Source of the DNA: Brucella tritici
Lineage (GTDB): Bacteria; Pseudomonadota; Alphaproteobacteria; Rhizobiales; Rhizobiaceae
Assembly (NCBI RefSeq): GCF_902825325.1
Contig: NZ_CADEAR010000018.1
Coordinates: forward strand, 1-47,811
Direction of reading: 5' to 3'
Length of the DNA: 47,811 nucleotides
In this document: positions 7,950 through 14,791 of the stretch, piece by piece
How the letters are laid out: every line of letters starts with the position of its first letter
Numbering within the stretch: the first letter of the stretch is position 1
Notes under the pieces: generated by a model
Database searches by the model: none
Seen by the model: only the letters and a program-made list of their open reading frames with translations
Told to the model about the DNA's origin: nothing
Made by a program: the position numbers and the translations under genes

Positions 7950-7990
7950 GCATGTCTCCCAAAAGAGAGAACCGGTTTTGGGAGACATGC
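7950..7990. repeat. RIME-type palindrome (GCATGTCTCCC family)
   Basis: Perfect 15-bp arms GCATGTCTCCCAAAA and TTTTGGGAGACATGC flank an 11-base loop. It is the same family as the tandem copies at 11528-11674. It lies between dmeF and the repressor gene, so the pair may be transcribed through a strong hairpin. Confidence 0.85.
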
Positions 7991-8030
7991 ATGAATGCCA
8001 GCAACATTGCCATGAAGGATCGAAGCTTCC

Positions 8031-8306
8031 ATGACCCACACCATCCGCGAAAAGCAGAAGCTCATCAACCGCGTGCGCCGCATTCGCGGCCAGCTTGAGG
8101 GTGTGGAACGGATGCTCGAAGAAGAGAAGGGCTGCGCGGAAGTCATGCAGGTGATTGCGGGCGTACGCGGCGCGGTCAATGGGCTGATGGCGGAGGTGAT
8201 TGAAGACCATATTCTGATGCATGTTGCCGATGGCTCCCTTCCGCAAAAAGAGCGCGACGAAGGTGCAGGCGAACTGGTCGACGTGGTTCGCGCCTATATG
8301 AAATAG
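8031..8306 (+). CDS. dmeR: RcnR/DmeR-type metal-sensing repressor (CsoR family)
   Basis: This 91-residue all-helical repressor carries the full RcnR metal-ligand set at the canonical positions: His3, Cys35, His60 and His64. That set distinguishes nickel/cobalt sensors from copper sensors (CsoR) and formaldehyde sensors (FrmR). RcnR-type tetramers bind G/C-tract operators and leave DNA when metal binds. It lies downstream of dmeF on the same strand, separated by a RIME palindrome, whereas in related bacteria the regulator usually precedes dmeF. AAGGA stands before the ATG. The operator upstream of dmeF is its likely target. Confidence 0.88.
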   Translation: MTHTIREKQKLINRVRRIRGQLEGVERMLEEEKGCAEVMQVIAGVRGAVNGLMAEVIEDHILMHVADGSLPQKERDEGAGELVDVVRAYMK

Positions 8307-8416
8307 GCTTTCAGAACCCGGCTTCATGTCAAGACGTACTTTTATCGTCACAAGGACAGCGCAACATTTCTGCGCCGGATGTTTTCCCCTATTGCGTGCA
8401 ATTGGAAAAATACTAA

Positions 8417-8461
8417 CCTTCCAACCGTGGCATAGCGAGTCTATGTCGGGGCTTGGAAGGA
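8417..8461 (+). promoter_or_regulatory. leader hairpin hiding the ribosome binding site of the PEBP-like gene
   Basis: CCTTCCAA (8417-8424) pairs perfectly with TTGGAAGG (8453-8460), and an inner CATAG/CTATG stem (8431-8435, 8441-8445) closes the loop. The 3' arm contains GGAAGGA, the ribosome binding site of the gene starting at 8465. Such a fold could act as an RNA thermometer or translational switch; this is inference. Confidence 0.5.
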
Positions 8462-8464
8462 AAT

Positions 8465-8848
8465 ATGATGAAAAAGAAAATGATTGTTGCGGCTGCTATC
8501 ATGGCCGCAATGGCGACGCCTGCGCTGTCGGCAGATCTCGGCGTGTCGTTCCAGTGGGGACCGACGAAGAAATGCTTCGATTCAAAGTCGCCGCCGTTCA
8601 ACATCACCGGCGTTCCAAAGGAAACGAAAACGCTGACGTTCCGCATGGTGGATCGCAATGCCATGGGTTTTGAACATGGCGGTGGCAAGGTCGCCTATAA
8701 TGGCAAGGCCGCTATTCCCTATGGCGCATTCCGCTACAAGGGGCCTTGCCCTCCAGGCGGTTCCCATAACTATTCGTGGACGGTGAAGGCGCTCGACGCC
8801 AGCGGCAAAACGCTTGCCGAAGGCAAAGCAGCGAAGATGTTCCCGTAA
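8465..8848 (+). CDS. small exported PEBP-like (YbhB/YbcL family) protein
   Basis: The 127-residue product begins with a typical Sec signal (MMKKKMIVAAAIMAAMATPALSA, cleavage expected after about residue 23). The mature part resembles phosphatidylethanolamine-binding/Raf-kinase-inhibitor-like proteins: KSPPFNITGVP, LTFRMVDRNA, a histidine in FEHGGG, and the anion-pocket block YKGPCPPGGSHNYSWTVKALD. It is somewhat shorter than the usual 150-180 residues. The ligand is unknown. The ATG at 8465 follows GGAAGGA by three bases; a second ATG at 8468 gives better spacing. Confidence is good for the family and low for the role. Confidence 0.75.
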   Translation: MMKKKMIVAAAIMAAMATPALSADLGVSFQWGPTKKCFDSKSPPFNITGVPKETKTLTFRMVDRNAMGFEHGGGKVAYNGKAAIPYGAFRYKGPCPPGGSHNYSWTVKALDASGKTLAEGKAAKMFP

Positions 8849-8948
8849 GGACTTCATCGTGTGCCAAGTGAAGCTGTTGACATGCGCCCGAAGCAGGAAT
8901 AGCTAGACGGCATGAACAAAGCACTCATCAACACTCGGTCTTATTACG

Positions 8949-8977
8949 CCCCGCTCATATAGCGGCGGGTTTGCTTT
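8949..8977 (+). terminator. possible terminator after the PEBP-like gene
   Basis: CCGCT-CATAT-AGCGG, extended by C/G-rich flanks, is followed by TTTGCTTT. The stem is short and the T run is interrupted, so this is a weak call. Confidence 0.35.
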
Positions 8978-8985
8978 GTCATAGT

Positions 8986-9053
8986 TCAACCGCTGCATTG
9001 CCAGCGGTTGAGTTTCAAGGACAGCACCTCTGGCCATGCGGCCCTAAAGAGGT
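8986..9053 (+). promoter_or_regulatory. two-hairpin leader of the TyrA-like gene
   Basis: Hairpin 1 has perfect 10-bp arms TCAACCGCTG and CAGCGGTTGA around a 6-base loop. Hairpin 2 pairs ACCTCT (9026-9031) with AGAGGT (9048-9053), with GGCC/GGCC inside. The right arm of hairpin 2 contains the AGAGG ribosome binding site for the ATG at 9060. This suggests structured translational control. Confidence 0.45.
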
Positions 9054-9059
9054 CAGTCC

Positions 9060-9878
9060 ATGTCTCGCGACAACAATCAGCATATGAAAATTGGCATTAT
9101 CGGCTTTGGTGCATTCGGGCAGCTTATCGCCCGTCACCTGAACCCGTATTTCCAGTTATATGCTTACGATCCTGCCGCAGACCTTGAACGGACAGCGCTG
9201 ATGCATGGCGTCACCCTGACCTCTCTGGAAGAGGTCGCCCTCTGCGATATCGTCATCCTTGCAACGCCGGTCGCAACGCTTGACCGCGTGGTGGAAATGA
9301 TCGCCCCGCATCTGCGCCCCGGTGCGCTTGTTCTCGACGTCGGCTCGGTCAAGGTCGGCCCCGCCGATACCATGCGGCGCGGCCTGCCTGCGCATGTCGA
9401 TATCGTCGCCACACATCCGCTCTTCGGTCCGCAGAGTGCACGCGACGGCATAACAGGTCTGAAAATCGCCGTCTGTCCCGTACGCGGCACGCGGTTCCAC
9501 CGCATTGCTGCTTTCCTGAAAAGGGAACTTGCGCTCGATGTCATCATAACAACGCCGGAAGATCATGACCGCGAGGCGGCAATGGTTCAGGGGCTGACGC
9601 ATCTGATCGCCAAGGTTCTGGTGCAAATGGAGCCGCTACCAACCCGCATGACAACGAAGAGCTTCGACCTTCTGATGCAGGCGGTCGGCATGGTCCGTCA
9701 CGATGCGCCGGAAGTGTTTCAGGCCATCGAACATGCCAATCCCTATGCTCCGCAGGTGCGCAGACGTTTCTTCGAACTGGCAGATCGGGTCAATGCGGAA
9801 CTGGCGCGGCCCGATCCGGTCATAACGCAAAACCGGGCCGCAGAGGTGGCTACAGGGGCATTTCGGAAGTCTGCTTGA
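9060..9878 (+). CDS. prephenate/arogenate dehydrogenase family protein
   Basis: This 272-residue NAD(P)-dependent dehydrogenase of the TyrA fold has the Rossmann motif IGIIGFGAFGQLIA (about 11-24) and the family blocks ILATPV, VLDVGSVK and THPLFGPQS. TyrA enzymes oxidise prephenate or arogenate on the way to tyrosine. The closest-looking relatives are the compact plant/rhizobial arogenate-type enzymes rather than the chorismate-mutase fusions, but substrate choice is not decided by sequence. The ATG at 9060 follows AGAGG; an in-frame ATG at 9084 would trim eight residues. Its 3' end overlaps the convergent Lrp-family gene by 29 bases. Confidence 0.8.
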   Translation: MSRDNNQHMKIGIIGFGAFGQLIARHLNPYFQLYAYDPAADLERTALMHGVTLTSLEEVALCDIVILATPVATLDRVVEMIAPHLRPGALVLDVGSVKVGPADTMRRGLPAHVDIVATHPLFGPQSARDGITGLKIAVCPVRGTRFHRIAAFLKRELALDVIITTPEDHDREAAMVQGLTHLIAKVLVQMEPLPTRMTTKSFDLLMQAVGMVRHDAPEVFQAIEHANPYAPQVRRRFFELADRVNAELARPDPVITQNRAAEVATGAFRKSA

Positions 9879-10308
9879 CCGTCTGGCTCGGTACGTCGGT
9901 CTTCAGGTTCTGAACGCCCTTGATCCGGCTCAGATATTCCGACTGGAAGCGGCGGTAATCCTCGATATCCGCCGCAACCACCCGGATCATCGCATCATAA
10001 TCGCCGAGCATGAAATAGCATTCGAGCACCTGCGGCAGCTTCAATATCTCCTTGGCGAAGGTCTGCAGCGTTTCCTCATCCTGCTGGTCCAGCCGGATGC
10101 GCGTGAAAAAAGTCAGCCCCTTGCCGACCTTGGCCGGGTTCAGGACCGCAACATAACGGTCGATCACGCCCGCCTCTTCCAGAAGCTTCACCCGCCGCAG
10201 GCATGGCGAAGGCGAAAGACCGACCTCGCGCGCGAGATCATTGTTGGCAATGCGACCGTCGCGCTGCAGTACGCGTAGAATCCGTTTGTCAATCTCATCC
10301 AGCTTCAT
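9850..10308 (-). CDS. Lrp/AsnC family transcriptional regulator
   Basis: The 152-residue product has an N-terminal AsnC-type helix-turn-helix (LDEIDKRILRVLQRDGR, then NDLAREVGLSPSPCLRRVK) and a C-terminal RAM ligand-binding domain with the LGDYDAMIRV core. Such proteins sense amino acids and act as octamers or dimers. It is divergent from azlCD, a branched-chain amino acid exporter pair that Lrp-family regulators often control. A perfect TGCCAAT-CTT-ATTGGCA palindrome lies 20 bases upstream of its start, a good candidate operator for autoregulation and azlC control. Confidence 0.9.
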   Translation of the reverse strand: MKLDEIDKRILRVLQRDGRIANNDLAREVGLSPSPCLRRVKLLEEAGVIDRYVAVLNPAKVGKGLTFFTRIRLDQQDEETLQTFAKEILKLPQVLECYFMLGDYDAMIRVVAADIEDYRRFQSEYLSRIKGVQNLKTDVPSQTVKQTSEMPL

Positions 10309-10327
10309 TGGCGCTCAATTCCATTTA

Positions 10328-10344
10328 TGCCAATCTTATTGGCA
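10328..10344. promoter_or_regulatory. palindromic operator between the Lrp-family gene and azlC
   Basis: TGCCAATCTTATTGGCA has perfect 7-bp arms around CTT. Its location just upstream of the lrp-like start, in the only divergent promoter region for azlCD, suggests that the Lrp-family protein binds here. A nearby TGCCAAATATTG (10350-10361) may be a second half-site. Confidence 0.6.
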
Positions 10345-10490
10345 TTCCCTGCCAAATATTGATGCATAAGGGCATAATTCGCAACCAAATTGCTCGCGAA
10401 ATTGGATATAGTCGCGAAACTTCTCAAGCAAATATGCAAGAGACTGAGCAAGGGGCGGTTGTTAATCAGCGACGAGCCAACGGGAATTTT

Positions 10491-11231
10491 ATGGATATTT
10501 CACAGGCCTATGTGCCTCGAAAAAGCAGATCCGGGCGCGGCTCGGAATTCCGTCGCGGGGCCGCAGCCGGTCTGCCTGTTCTGCTTGGCATTATTCCCTA
10601 TGCGCTGGTTCTGGGCGCGCAGGCCGCGCAAAAGGGCCTCAGCGTCATTGAAGTCCCCGTGATGACCGGGCTGAACTTTGCAGGCGGATCGGAATTCGCG
10701 GCCATCCAGCTCTGGACCTCGCCGCCGCATGTCCTCCTGATTGTTGCGATCACCTTTCTGGTCAACAGCCGCCATCTGCTGATGGGCGCGGCTCTGGCGC
10801 CCTTCATCCGCCATCTGCCCAAGCGCAAGGCTTTTGCGAGCCTGTTTCTGATGTGCGATGAAAGCTGGGCGCTCGGCCTTGCGGATGCCAAACGTCGCCA
10901 GTCGAAAGGCGTCAATCCGGCGCTGAGCCTCACCTTCTATGCCGGTGTGGCCATACCTTTCTACCTCGCCTGGGTCGTCTTCACGACGCTGGGTGCCGCC
11001 TTCGGGCCGATGATGGGAGACCTGCGCCCCTATGGTTTCGACATGGCATTCCCGGCAGTGTTTCTGGTGCTGCTGGCGGGCATGTGGAAAGGTTTTGCGG
11101 CAGCGCGCCCATGGCTGGTCAGTCTTGTGGTGGCCGCGCTGACCTATCTCACCATTCCCGGCGCCTGGTATGTCGCCGCCGGTGCCTTGTCCGGTCTTGT
11201 TGCAGCCTATCTGCTGGCAGGTGAAGAATGA
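10491..11231 (+). CDS. azlC: AzlC-type branched-chain amino acid exporter subunit
   Basis: This inner-membrane protein of 246 residues is the large subunit of an AzlCD exporter. Hydrophobic segments alternate through the whole length after a short basic N-terminus (FRRGAAAGLPVLLGIIPYALVLGA). The AzlC block NFAGGSEFAAIQLW and the NSRHLLMGAAL region are present. The ATG at 10491 was chosen because the longer open frame from 10203 overlaps the divergent regulator gene and its operator and has no hydrophobic character. The stop overlaps the azlD start (ATGA). AzlCD systems export leucine, valine and related amino acids or analogues. Confidence 0.88.
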   Translation: MDISQAYVPRKSRSGRGSEFRRGAAAGLPVLLGIIPYALVLGAQAAQKGLSVIEVPVMTGLNFAGGSEFAAIQLWTSPPHVLLIVAITFLVNSRHLLMGAALAPFIRHLPKRKAFASLFLMCDESWALGLADAKRRQSKGVNPALSLTFYAGVAIPFYLAWVVFTTLGAAFGPMMGDLRPYGFDMAFPAVFLVLLAGMWKGFAAARPWLVSLVVAALTYLTIPGAWYVAAGALSGLVAAYLLAGEE

Positions 11232-11527
11232 TCGATCCATTAGCTGTTCTGACCATCGTTCTGATGGCAAGCGTCACCTATCTCACGCGGATCGGCGGCT
11301 ATGTGCTGCTGCGCAACCGCACGCTCAGCAAGCGTGCGACGGCGGTGATGGAAGCCGCGCCCGGCTGTGTTCTGATTTCGGTCATCGCGCCCGATTTCGT
11401 GTCCGACAAGCCTGCCGACCTGATCGCGCTTGCAATCACGATCTTCGCCGCAACGCGCTTTTCCATGCTTCCAACAGTGCTGATCGGCATTGGCGCGGCA
11501 GGCGCCTGCCGCTACCTGATCGGGTAA
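11228..11527 (+). CDS. azlD: AzlD-type small exporter subunit
   Basis: This 99-residue protein with three or four membrane segments is the small partner of AzlC. It starts within the azlC stop (ATGA), so translation is coupled. The RIGGYVLLRNRTLS segment and the length fit AzlD. Three RIME-family repeats follow the stop directly. Confidence 0.85.
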   Translation: MIDPLAVLTIVLMASVTYLTRIGGYVLLRNRTLSKRATAVMEAAPGCVLISVIAPDFVSDKPADLIALAITIFAATRFSMLPTVLIGIGAAGACRYLIG

Positions 11528-11674
11528 GCATGTCTCCAAAAAGTGGGAACCGGTTTTTGGATAAAGACATGCTTGAAAGCAAGTAAACATGTCTCCCGAA
11601 AGTGGAGACCGGTTTCGGGACAAAGACATGCGTGAAAACAAATAAGCATGTCTCCCGAAAGTGGGAGCCGGTAT
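11528..11674. repeat. tandem RIME repeats, 59-bp period, 2.5 copies
   Basis: Copies begin at 11528, 11587 and 11646, an exact 59-base period. Each holds CATGTCTCC...AGACATG arms with an inner AACCGGTT-like core and ends with GAAAACAAATAA-like sequence. The third copy is cut short inside its centre near 11674, a few bases before the stop codon of the sigma-factor gene. Confidence 0.9.
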
Positions 11675-11677
11675 TGC

Positions 11678-12538
11678 TCAGTGCAGGTGCTTTAGCTTGT
11701 CCGGGTTGCGCACCACATAGATGCCGACAATCTTGCCGTCCTCAATATCGAGAGCTGTCGTCTGGATTTCGCCATCGGCTTCACGCGTGATGATGCCGGG
11801 CAAACCATTGATGAAGACCGTACGCAAAAGCGTGGACTGGTTGCCACGGAAATAGCCTGCCAGTTTCTCGTGGGTTTTCATCACCTCGTCGAAGCCGAAA
11901 ACAGGCTTCGGGAAAGCCGGGCGCTTGCCGCCGCCATCAGCCTGAAGGTTGACATCGGCTGCCAGCATCGCACCAAGCGCATTCATATCGCCGCTGCGCG
12001 ACGCGGTGAAAAAGGCCTGCGCCAGTTCCAGCCCGCGCTGCTTGTCGACCTGAAAACGGGGACGCTCGTCGCGCACATGCTTGCGGGCGCGTGCAGCAAG
12101 CTGACGGCAGGCGGCAGCATCGCGCTGGATTGTTTTGGCTATCTCGTCGAAATCCAGCCCGAAGACATCGTGCAGCAGAAAGGCGGCGCGTTCCAGTGGC
12201 GAGAGACGCTCCAGCGCCAGCATGAGCGGAAGGGTAACATCATCATCCGCTTCCTCTTCGACAACCGGATCGGGAATCCACGGCCCGAAATAGGTTTCGC
12301 GCTGGTTGCGCCCGGATTTCAGAAAATCGAGGCACAGGCGGGTAACGGTGCGGCGCAGAAACGCTTCCGGCTCACGCACCTCGCTGCGGTCGGCGTTCAT
12401 CCATCGGATGAACGCCTCTTGCACCATATCCTCGGCATCGGCAACCGAGCCCAACATGCGATAGGCGACGCGGATCAGTTTCGGGCGCAGCGGATCGAAG
12501 CTTTCGGCTGCATCGCCTTGCGAGGATATGTCGACCAT
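11678..12538 (-). CDS. ECF41-group RNA polymerase sigma factor with SnoaL-like C-terminal domain
   Basis: The 286-residue protein has a sigma-70 region 2 (about 14-75), a linker carrying WIPDP (87-91, matching the WLPEP signature of ECF41), a region 4 (about 108-158) and a SnoaL-like C-terminal extension. The extension has DGGGK (201-205) and ends with NPDKL (278-282), both diagnostic of ECF41. In this group the extension modulates activity in place of an anti-sigma factor. The start at 12538 overlaps the stop of the upstream CMD gene (TGATG), so the two are translationally coupled. The TGTCACA/CGTC promoter upstream of the CMD gene is the expected self-target. The inducing signal is not evident. 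Confidence 0.92.
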   Translation of the reverse strand: MVDISSQGDAAESFDPLRPKLIRVAYRMLGSVADAEDMVQEAFIRWMNADRSEVREPEAFLRRTVTRLCLDFLKSGRNQRETYFGPWIPDPVVEEEADDDVTLPLMLALERLSPLERAAFLLHDVFGLDFDEIAKTIQRDAAACRQLAARARKHVRDERPRFQVDKQRGLELAQAFFTASRSGDMNALGAMLAADVNLQADGGGKRPAFPKPVFGFDEVMKTHEKLAGYFRGNQSTLLRTVFINGLPGIITREADGEIQTTALDIEDGKIVGIYVVRNPDKLKHLH

Positions 12539-13008
12539 CAGACGGCTGCCTTTACTGCCGGCTTCTTGGCTTCCGGTTCGAACCAGAGACCAAAGCCAAC
12601 CGCCATGCGGTTCCATCCATTGATGATGTTGATCATCAGCGTAAGGTTCACTTGCTCCTCCTCGGTGAACTGTGCTTGCATGGCAGTGCGGGCGTATTCC
12701 AGATCATGGCCTTGCGACAGGCGGGTCAGCGCGTCGACCCATCCCAGAGCCGCACGTTCGCGCTCAGAGTAGCACGGCGCTTCGCGCCATGCCGACAACA
12801 AATAGATGCGTTGTTCGGTTTCGCCAAGAGAGCGTGCTTCAAGCGTATGCATATTGATGCAATTGGCGCAGGCATTGATCTGCGAGGAGCGGATTTTGAC
12901 AAGCTCGATCAGGCTCGCTTCCAGACTGGATGCGATGGTCATCGAAGCGTTCATCCAGGACTTCATCGTGGCAGGGGCAACATTGAACGGGTTGAGCAGA
13001 GGGGTCAT
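12538..13008 (-). CDS. carboxymuconolactone decarboxylase (AhpD-like) family protein, ECF41 partner
   Basis: This 156-residue helical protein of the CMD/AhpD superfamily has the redox motif CANCINMH (Cys47, Cys50, His54). The motif supports a thiol-peroxidase or disulfide-reductase-like role. Genes of this family are among the standard targets of ECF41 sigma factors, and this one precedes and overlaps the sigma gene. AAGGAA lies 9 bases before the ATG. The ECF41-type promoter at 13047-13073 lies about 40 bases upstream. The physiological substrate is unknown. Confidence 0.88.
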   Translation of the reverse strand: MTPLLNPFNVAPATMKSWMNASMTIASSLEASLIELVKIRSSQINACANCINMHTLEARSLGETEQRIYLLSAWREAPCYSERERAALGWVDALTRLSQGHDLEYARTAMQAQFTEEEQVNLTLMINIINGWNRMAVGFGLWFEPEAKKPAVKAAV

Positions 13009-13046
13009 GGTATCGTTCCTTTCGGTTCAAGGGGTTCGATAGACAT

Positions 13047-13073
13047 GACGAGACAGCAATGCCGTATGTGACA
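13047..13073 (-). promoter_or_regulatory. ECF41-type promoter (TGTCACA-N16-CGTC)
   Basis: On the minus strand TGTCACA (13073-13067) is followed after exactly 16 bases by CGTC (13050-13047), 38 bases before the CMD start codon. This matches the promoter reported for ECF41 sigma factors and implies autoregulation of the CMD-sigma operon. Confidence 0.85.
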
Positions 13074-13212
13074 TTCGGCAGAAAAAAATTTTGAATGCCC
13101 GATATTTCGGCTTTCGTGCGTCATCCGCTGGTTCTGTCGGTTCCATAGTTATCGCTTGCCGAACCCGACCAAAGCGCGTGAAACGCACCTCCCATGAAAG
13201 CCAGCGGGGCGA

Positions 13213-13632
13213 TTATGAGCGGTCCGCTCGTAAGTACCAAATAAAGCGCATGCGGTCACGGACGTTGCCACCGGTAGCTTCGTAAGCCGCAAAAGTGTCG
13301 GCAAATGCTTTGCGCCCTTCTTCGATAAAGTCGTAGCGATGGCTGATATCAACCATCTGCCGGCGTGCGGCTGTTGCGGAGAGTGCGACGCGCTCAGCCC
13401 AAGTTAAGCCGTATGGCTCGCCCATCAATGCATTTACCTCTACCCAATAACATTCGCAGGTACCTTCCGGCATGAGGAATTGCAGTTGCCCACCAACGTT
13501 GAGAAGGCCCAATTTCTCGGCTTCATCGATCACCAGAGGTATCGTTTCAGGTTGCCAGCCCCATTCACCACCGCTGCGGCAAGCAGCAGAACGCAGCGTA
13601 TCCGGGAGAAACATCTCAGGCGCGCCTTTCAT
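13213..13632 (-). CDS. conserved-looking protein of unknown function
   Basis: This 139-residue soluble protein has no recognised domain. It is rich in aromatic residues and contains a compact motif MPEGTCECYWVEV (about 54-66) and an AERVALSATAARR helix. Both cysteines of CEC could bind metal or form a disulfide. There is no signal peptide or membrane segment. It stands alone between the ECF41 operon and a pyrimidine-rich spacer, with good codon bias, so it is probably a real gene. Confidence 0.6.
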   Translation of the reverse strand: MKGAPEMFLPDTLRSAACRSGGEWGWQPETIPLVIDEAEKLGLLNVGGQLQFLMPEGTCECYWVEVNALMGEPYGLTWAERVALSATAARRQMVDISHRYDFIEEGRKAFADTFAAYEATGGNVRDRMRFIWYLRADRS

Positions 13633-14089
13633 GCGGCAAGGCTATACATCTTCCATAAGTCGTCAACATCTGATTCAGTGTCGGCATGAGATCGATACGA
13701 TCTGGCCGCCCCCGAAAGGGGCATGAATCCAAGTCAGACCAATCTGTGCGTCCCTCTCATGTCCCCTCCTTCGCTCCGCTCACTTCTTCCTCCGTTTCCC
13801 AATCCGTCTCTCCTTTCTCAGCGTCCCCGCTCCTTTCTTGTTCTCCTGAGCCCGATCTCGACAACCTGTCTCCCTACCCTTCCCCCCTCTTCCTCTCCTC
13901 TCCTCTACCTTCCTTACGTTCCACTTACGTTGACAACATACCAACTAGTCGGTATTATTTTATGGAAGGTTTTTAACCCGGCTATTCTGGATGGGCTTGC
14001 TGGAAAAAGCCCGCAGAAGACTGCGACCGGAACCGGGAGGCATCGGTTTACATCCGGGGTAATGAACGTGACATTGAGGAGGAGCCATT
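13633..14089. other. intergenic region with about 190-bp pyrimidine-rich tract
   Basis: From about 13735 to 13925 the plus strand is almost entirely C and T in short irregular runs (CTCC, TTCC, TCTCC). It carries no convincing gene; the open frames through it are low-complexity Pro/Ser/Leu and lack ribosome binding sites. The GST promoter and operator follow at 13930-13958. Confidence 0.6.
13930..13958 (+). promoter_or_regulatory. sigma70 promoter with overlapping palindromic operator (GST gene)
   Basis: TTGACA (13930-13935) and TATTAT (13953-13958) are separated by 17 bases, a near-consensus promoter. The palindrome ATACCAACTAGTCGGTAT (13938-13955) fills the spacer and touches the -10 box, so a bound repressor would block polymerase. 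The shape suits a TetR-family repressor. No such gene is in the window, so the regulator may be distant. Confidence 0.75.
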
Positions 14090-14773
14090 ATGAAAAATGC
14101 GTCCACCAACAACAACAGTCCGGTACGTCCCGTCATCACCGCATTTGAAAATTCGCCTGATCGCGGCCGGGGAATGGCGCGGGACATGCCTGTTCGATGG
14201 GCGCTTGAAGAGACCGGGCGGGACTATGATGTGCGCCTCGTCTCGTTTGAGGCGATGAAAGCCAGCCCACATCTCGATCTTCAACCCTTCGGGCAGATCC
14301 CCACCTATGAAGAGGGTGATCTGGCGCTGTTCGAATCCGGCGCGATCGTGCTTCATATCGCGGAACAGAACCCCGGCCTTCTGCCGGATGACGCCAATGG
14401 TCGCGCACGCGCCATCACATGGATGTTCGCCGCGCATAACACCATCGAACCGGTGATCGTCGAGCGGGAAACGGCCGGCTTCGTGGAACGGCAGGAAAGC
14501 TGGCATGTGCAGCGCATGCCAATGGTGGAAGCGCGTATCCGCAAAAGACTGGACGCACTTTCCGCTCGTCTCGGCAATAATGACTGGCTGGAGGGCGGGT
14601 TCAGCGCCGGTGATCTTCTGATGGTGACCGTGCTGCGAAGGTTGAAGAGTTCAGGCATGTTGAACGGCTACCCGAACCTTGCAGCCTATGTCGCGCGCGG
14701 CGAAGCCCGCCCTGCCTTCAAGCGTGCATATGACGCCCAGCACGCGGTTTTCCTCGCCGCATCGAAAGATTGA
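14090..14773 (+). CDS. glutathione S-transferase family protein
   Basis: This 227-residue cytosolic protein has a thioredoxin-like N-domain (FGQIPTYEEGDLALFESGAI, with the cis-proline IP and the ES glutathione-binding pair) and an all-helical C-domain (NDWLEGGFSAGDLLMV, the usual D-box). GSTs conjugate or reduce electrophiles with glutathione. GAGGAG precedes the ATG by six bases. The strong, operator-covered promoter about 130 bases upstream suggests induction by a small molecule. The gene converges on a LysR gene 18 bases away. Confidence 0.88.
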   Translation: MKNASTNNNSPVRPVITAFENSPDRGRGMARDMPVRWALEETGRDYDVRLVSFEAMKASPHLDLQPFGQIPTYEEGDLALFESGAIVLHIAEQNPGLLPDDANGRARAITWMFAAHNTIEPVIVERETAGFVERQESWHVQRMPMVEARIRKRLDALSARLGNNDWLEGGFSAGDLLMVTVLRRLKSSGMLNGYPNLAAYVARGEARPAFKRAYDAQHAVFLAASKD

Positions 14774-14791
14774 GCCTGTCTTGGCAGCCAC

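Noticed and set aside
10203..10490. N-terminal extension of azlC
   Set aside because: It overlaps the divergent Lrp-family gene and its operator, is not hydrophobic and lacks homology-like features.
11528..11674. 59-bp tandem repeats as a CRISPR array
   Set aside because: The whole period is conserved, including the would-be spacer, and the units are palindromic RIME elements; no cas gene is present.
13723..14148. 141-residue plus-strand frame through the pyrimidine tract
   Set aside because: Its Pro/Ser/Leu-rich low-complexity translation follows from the C/T composition, and the frame crosses the GST promoter and start.
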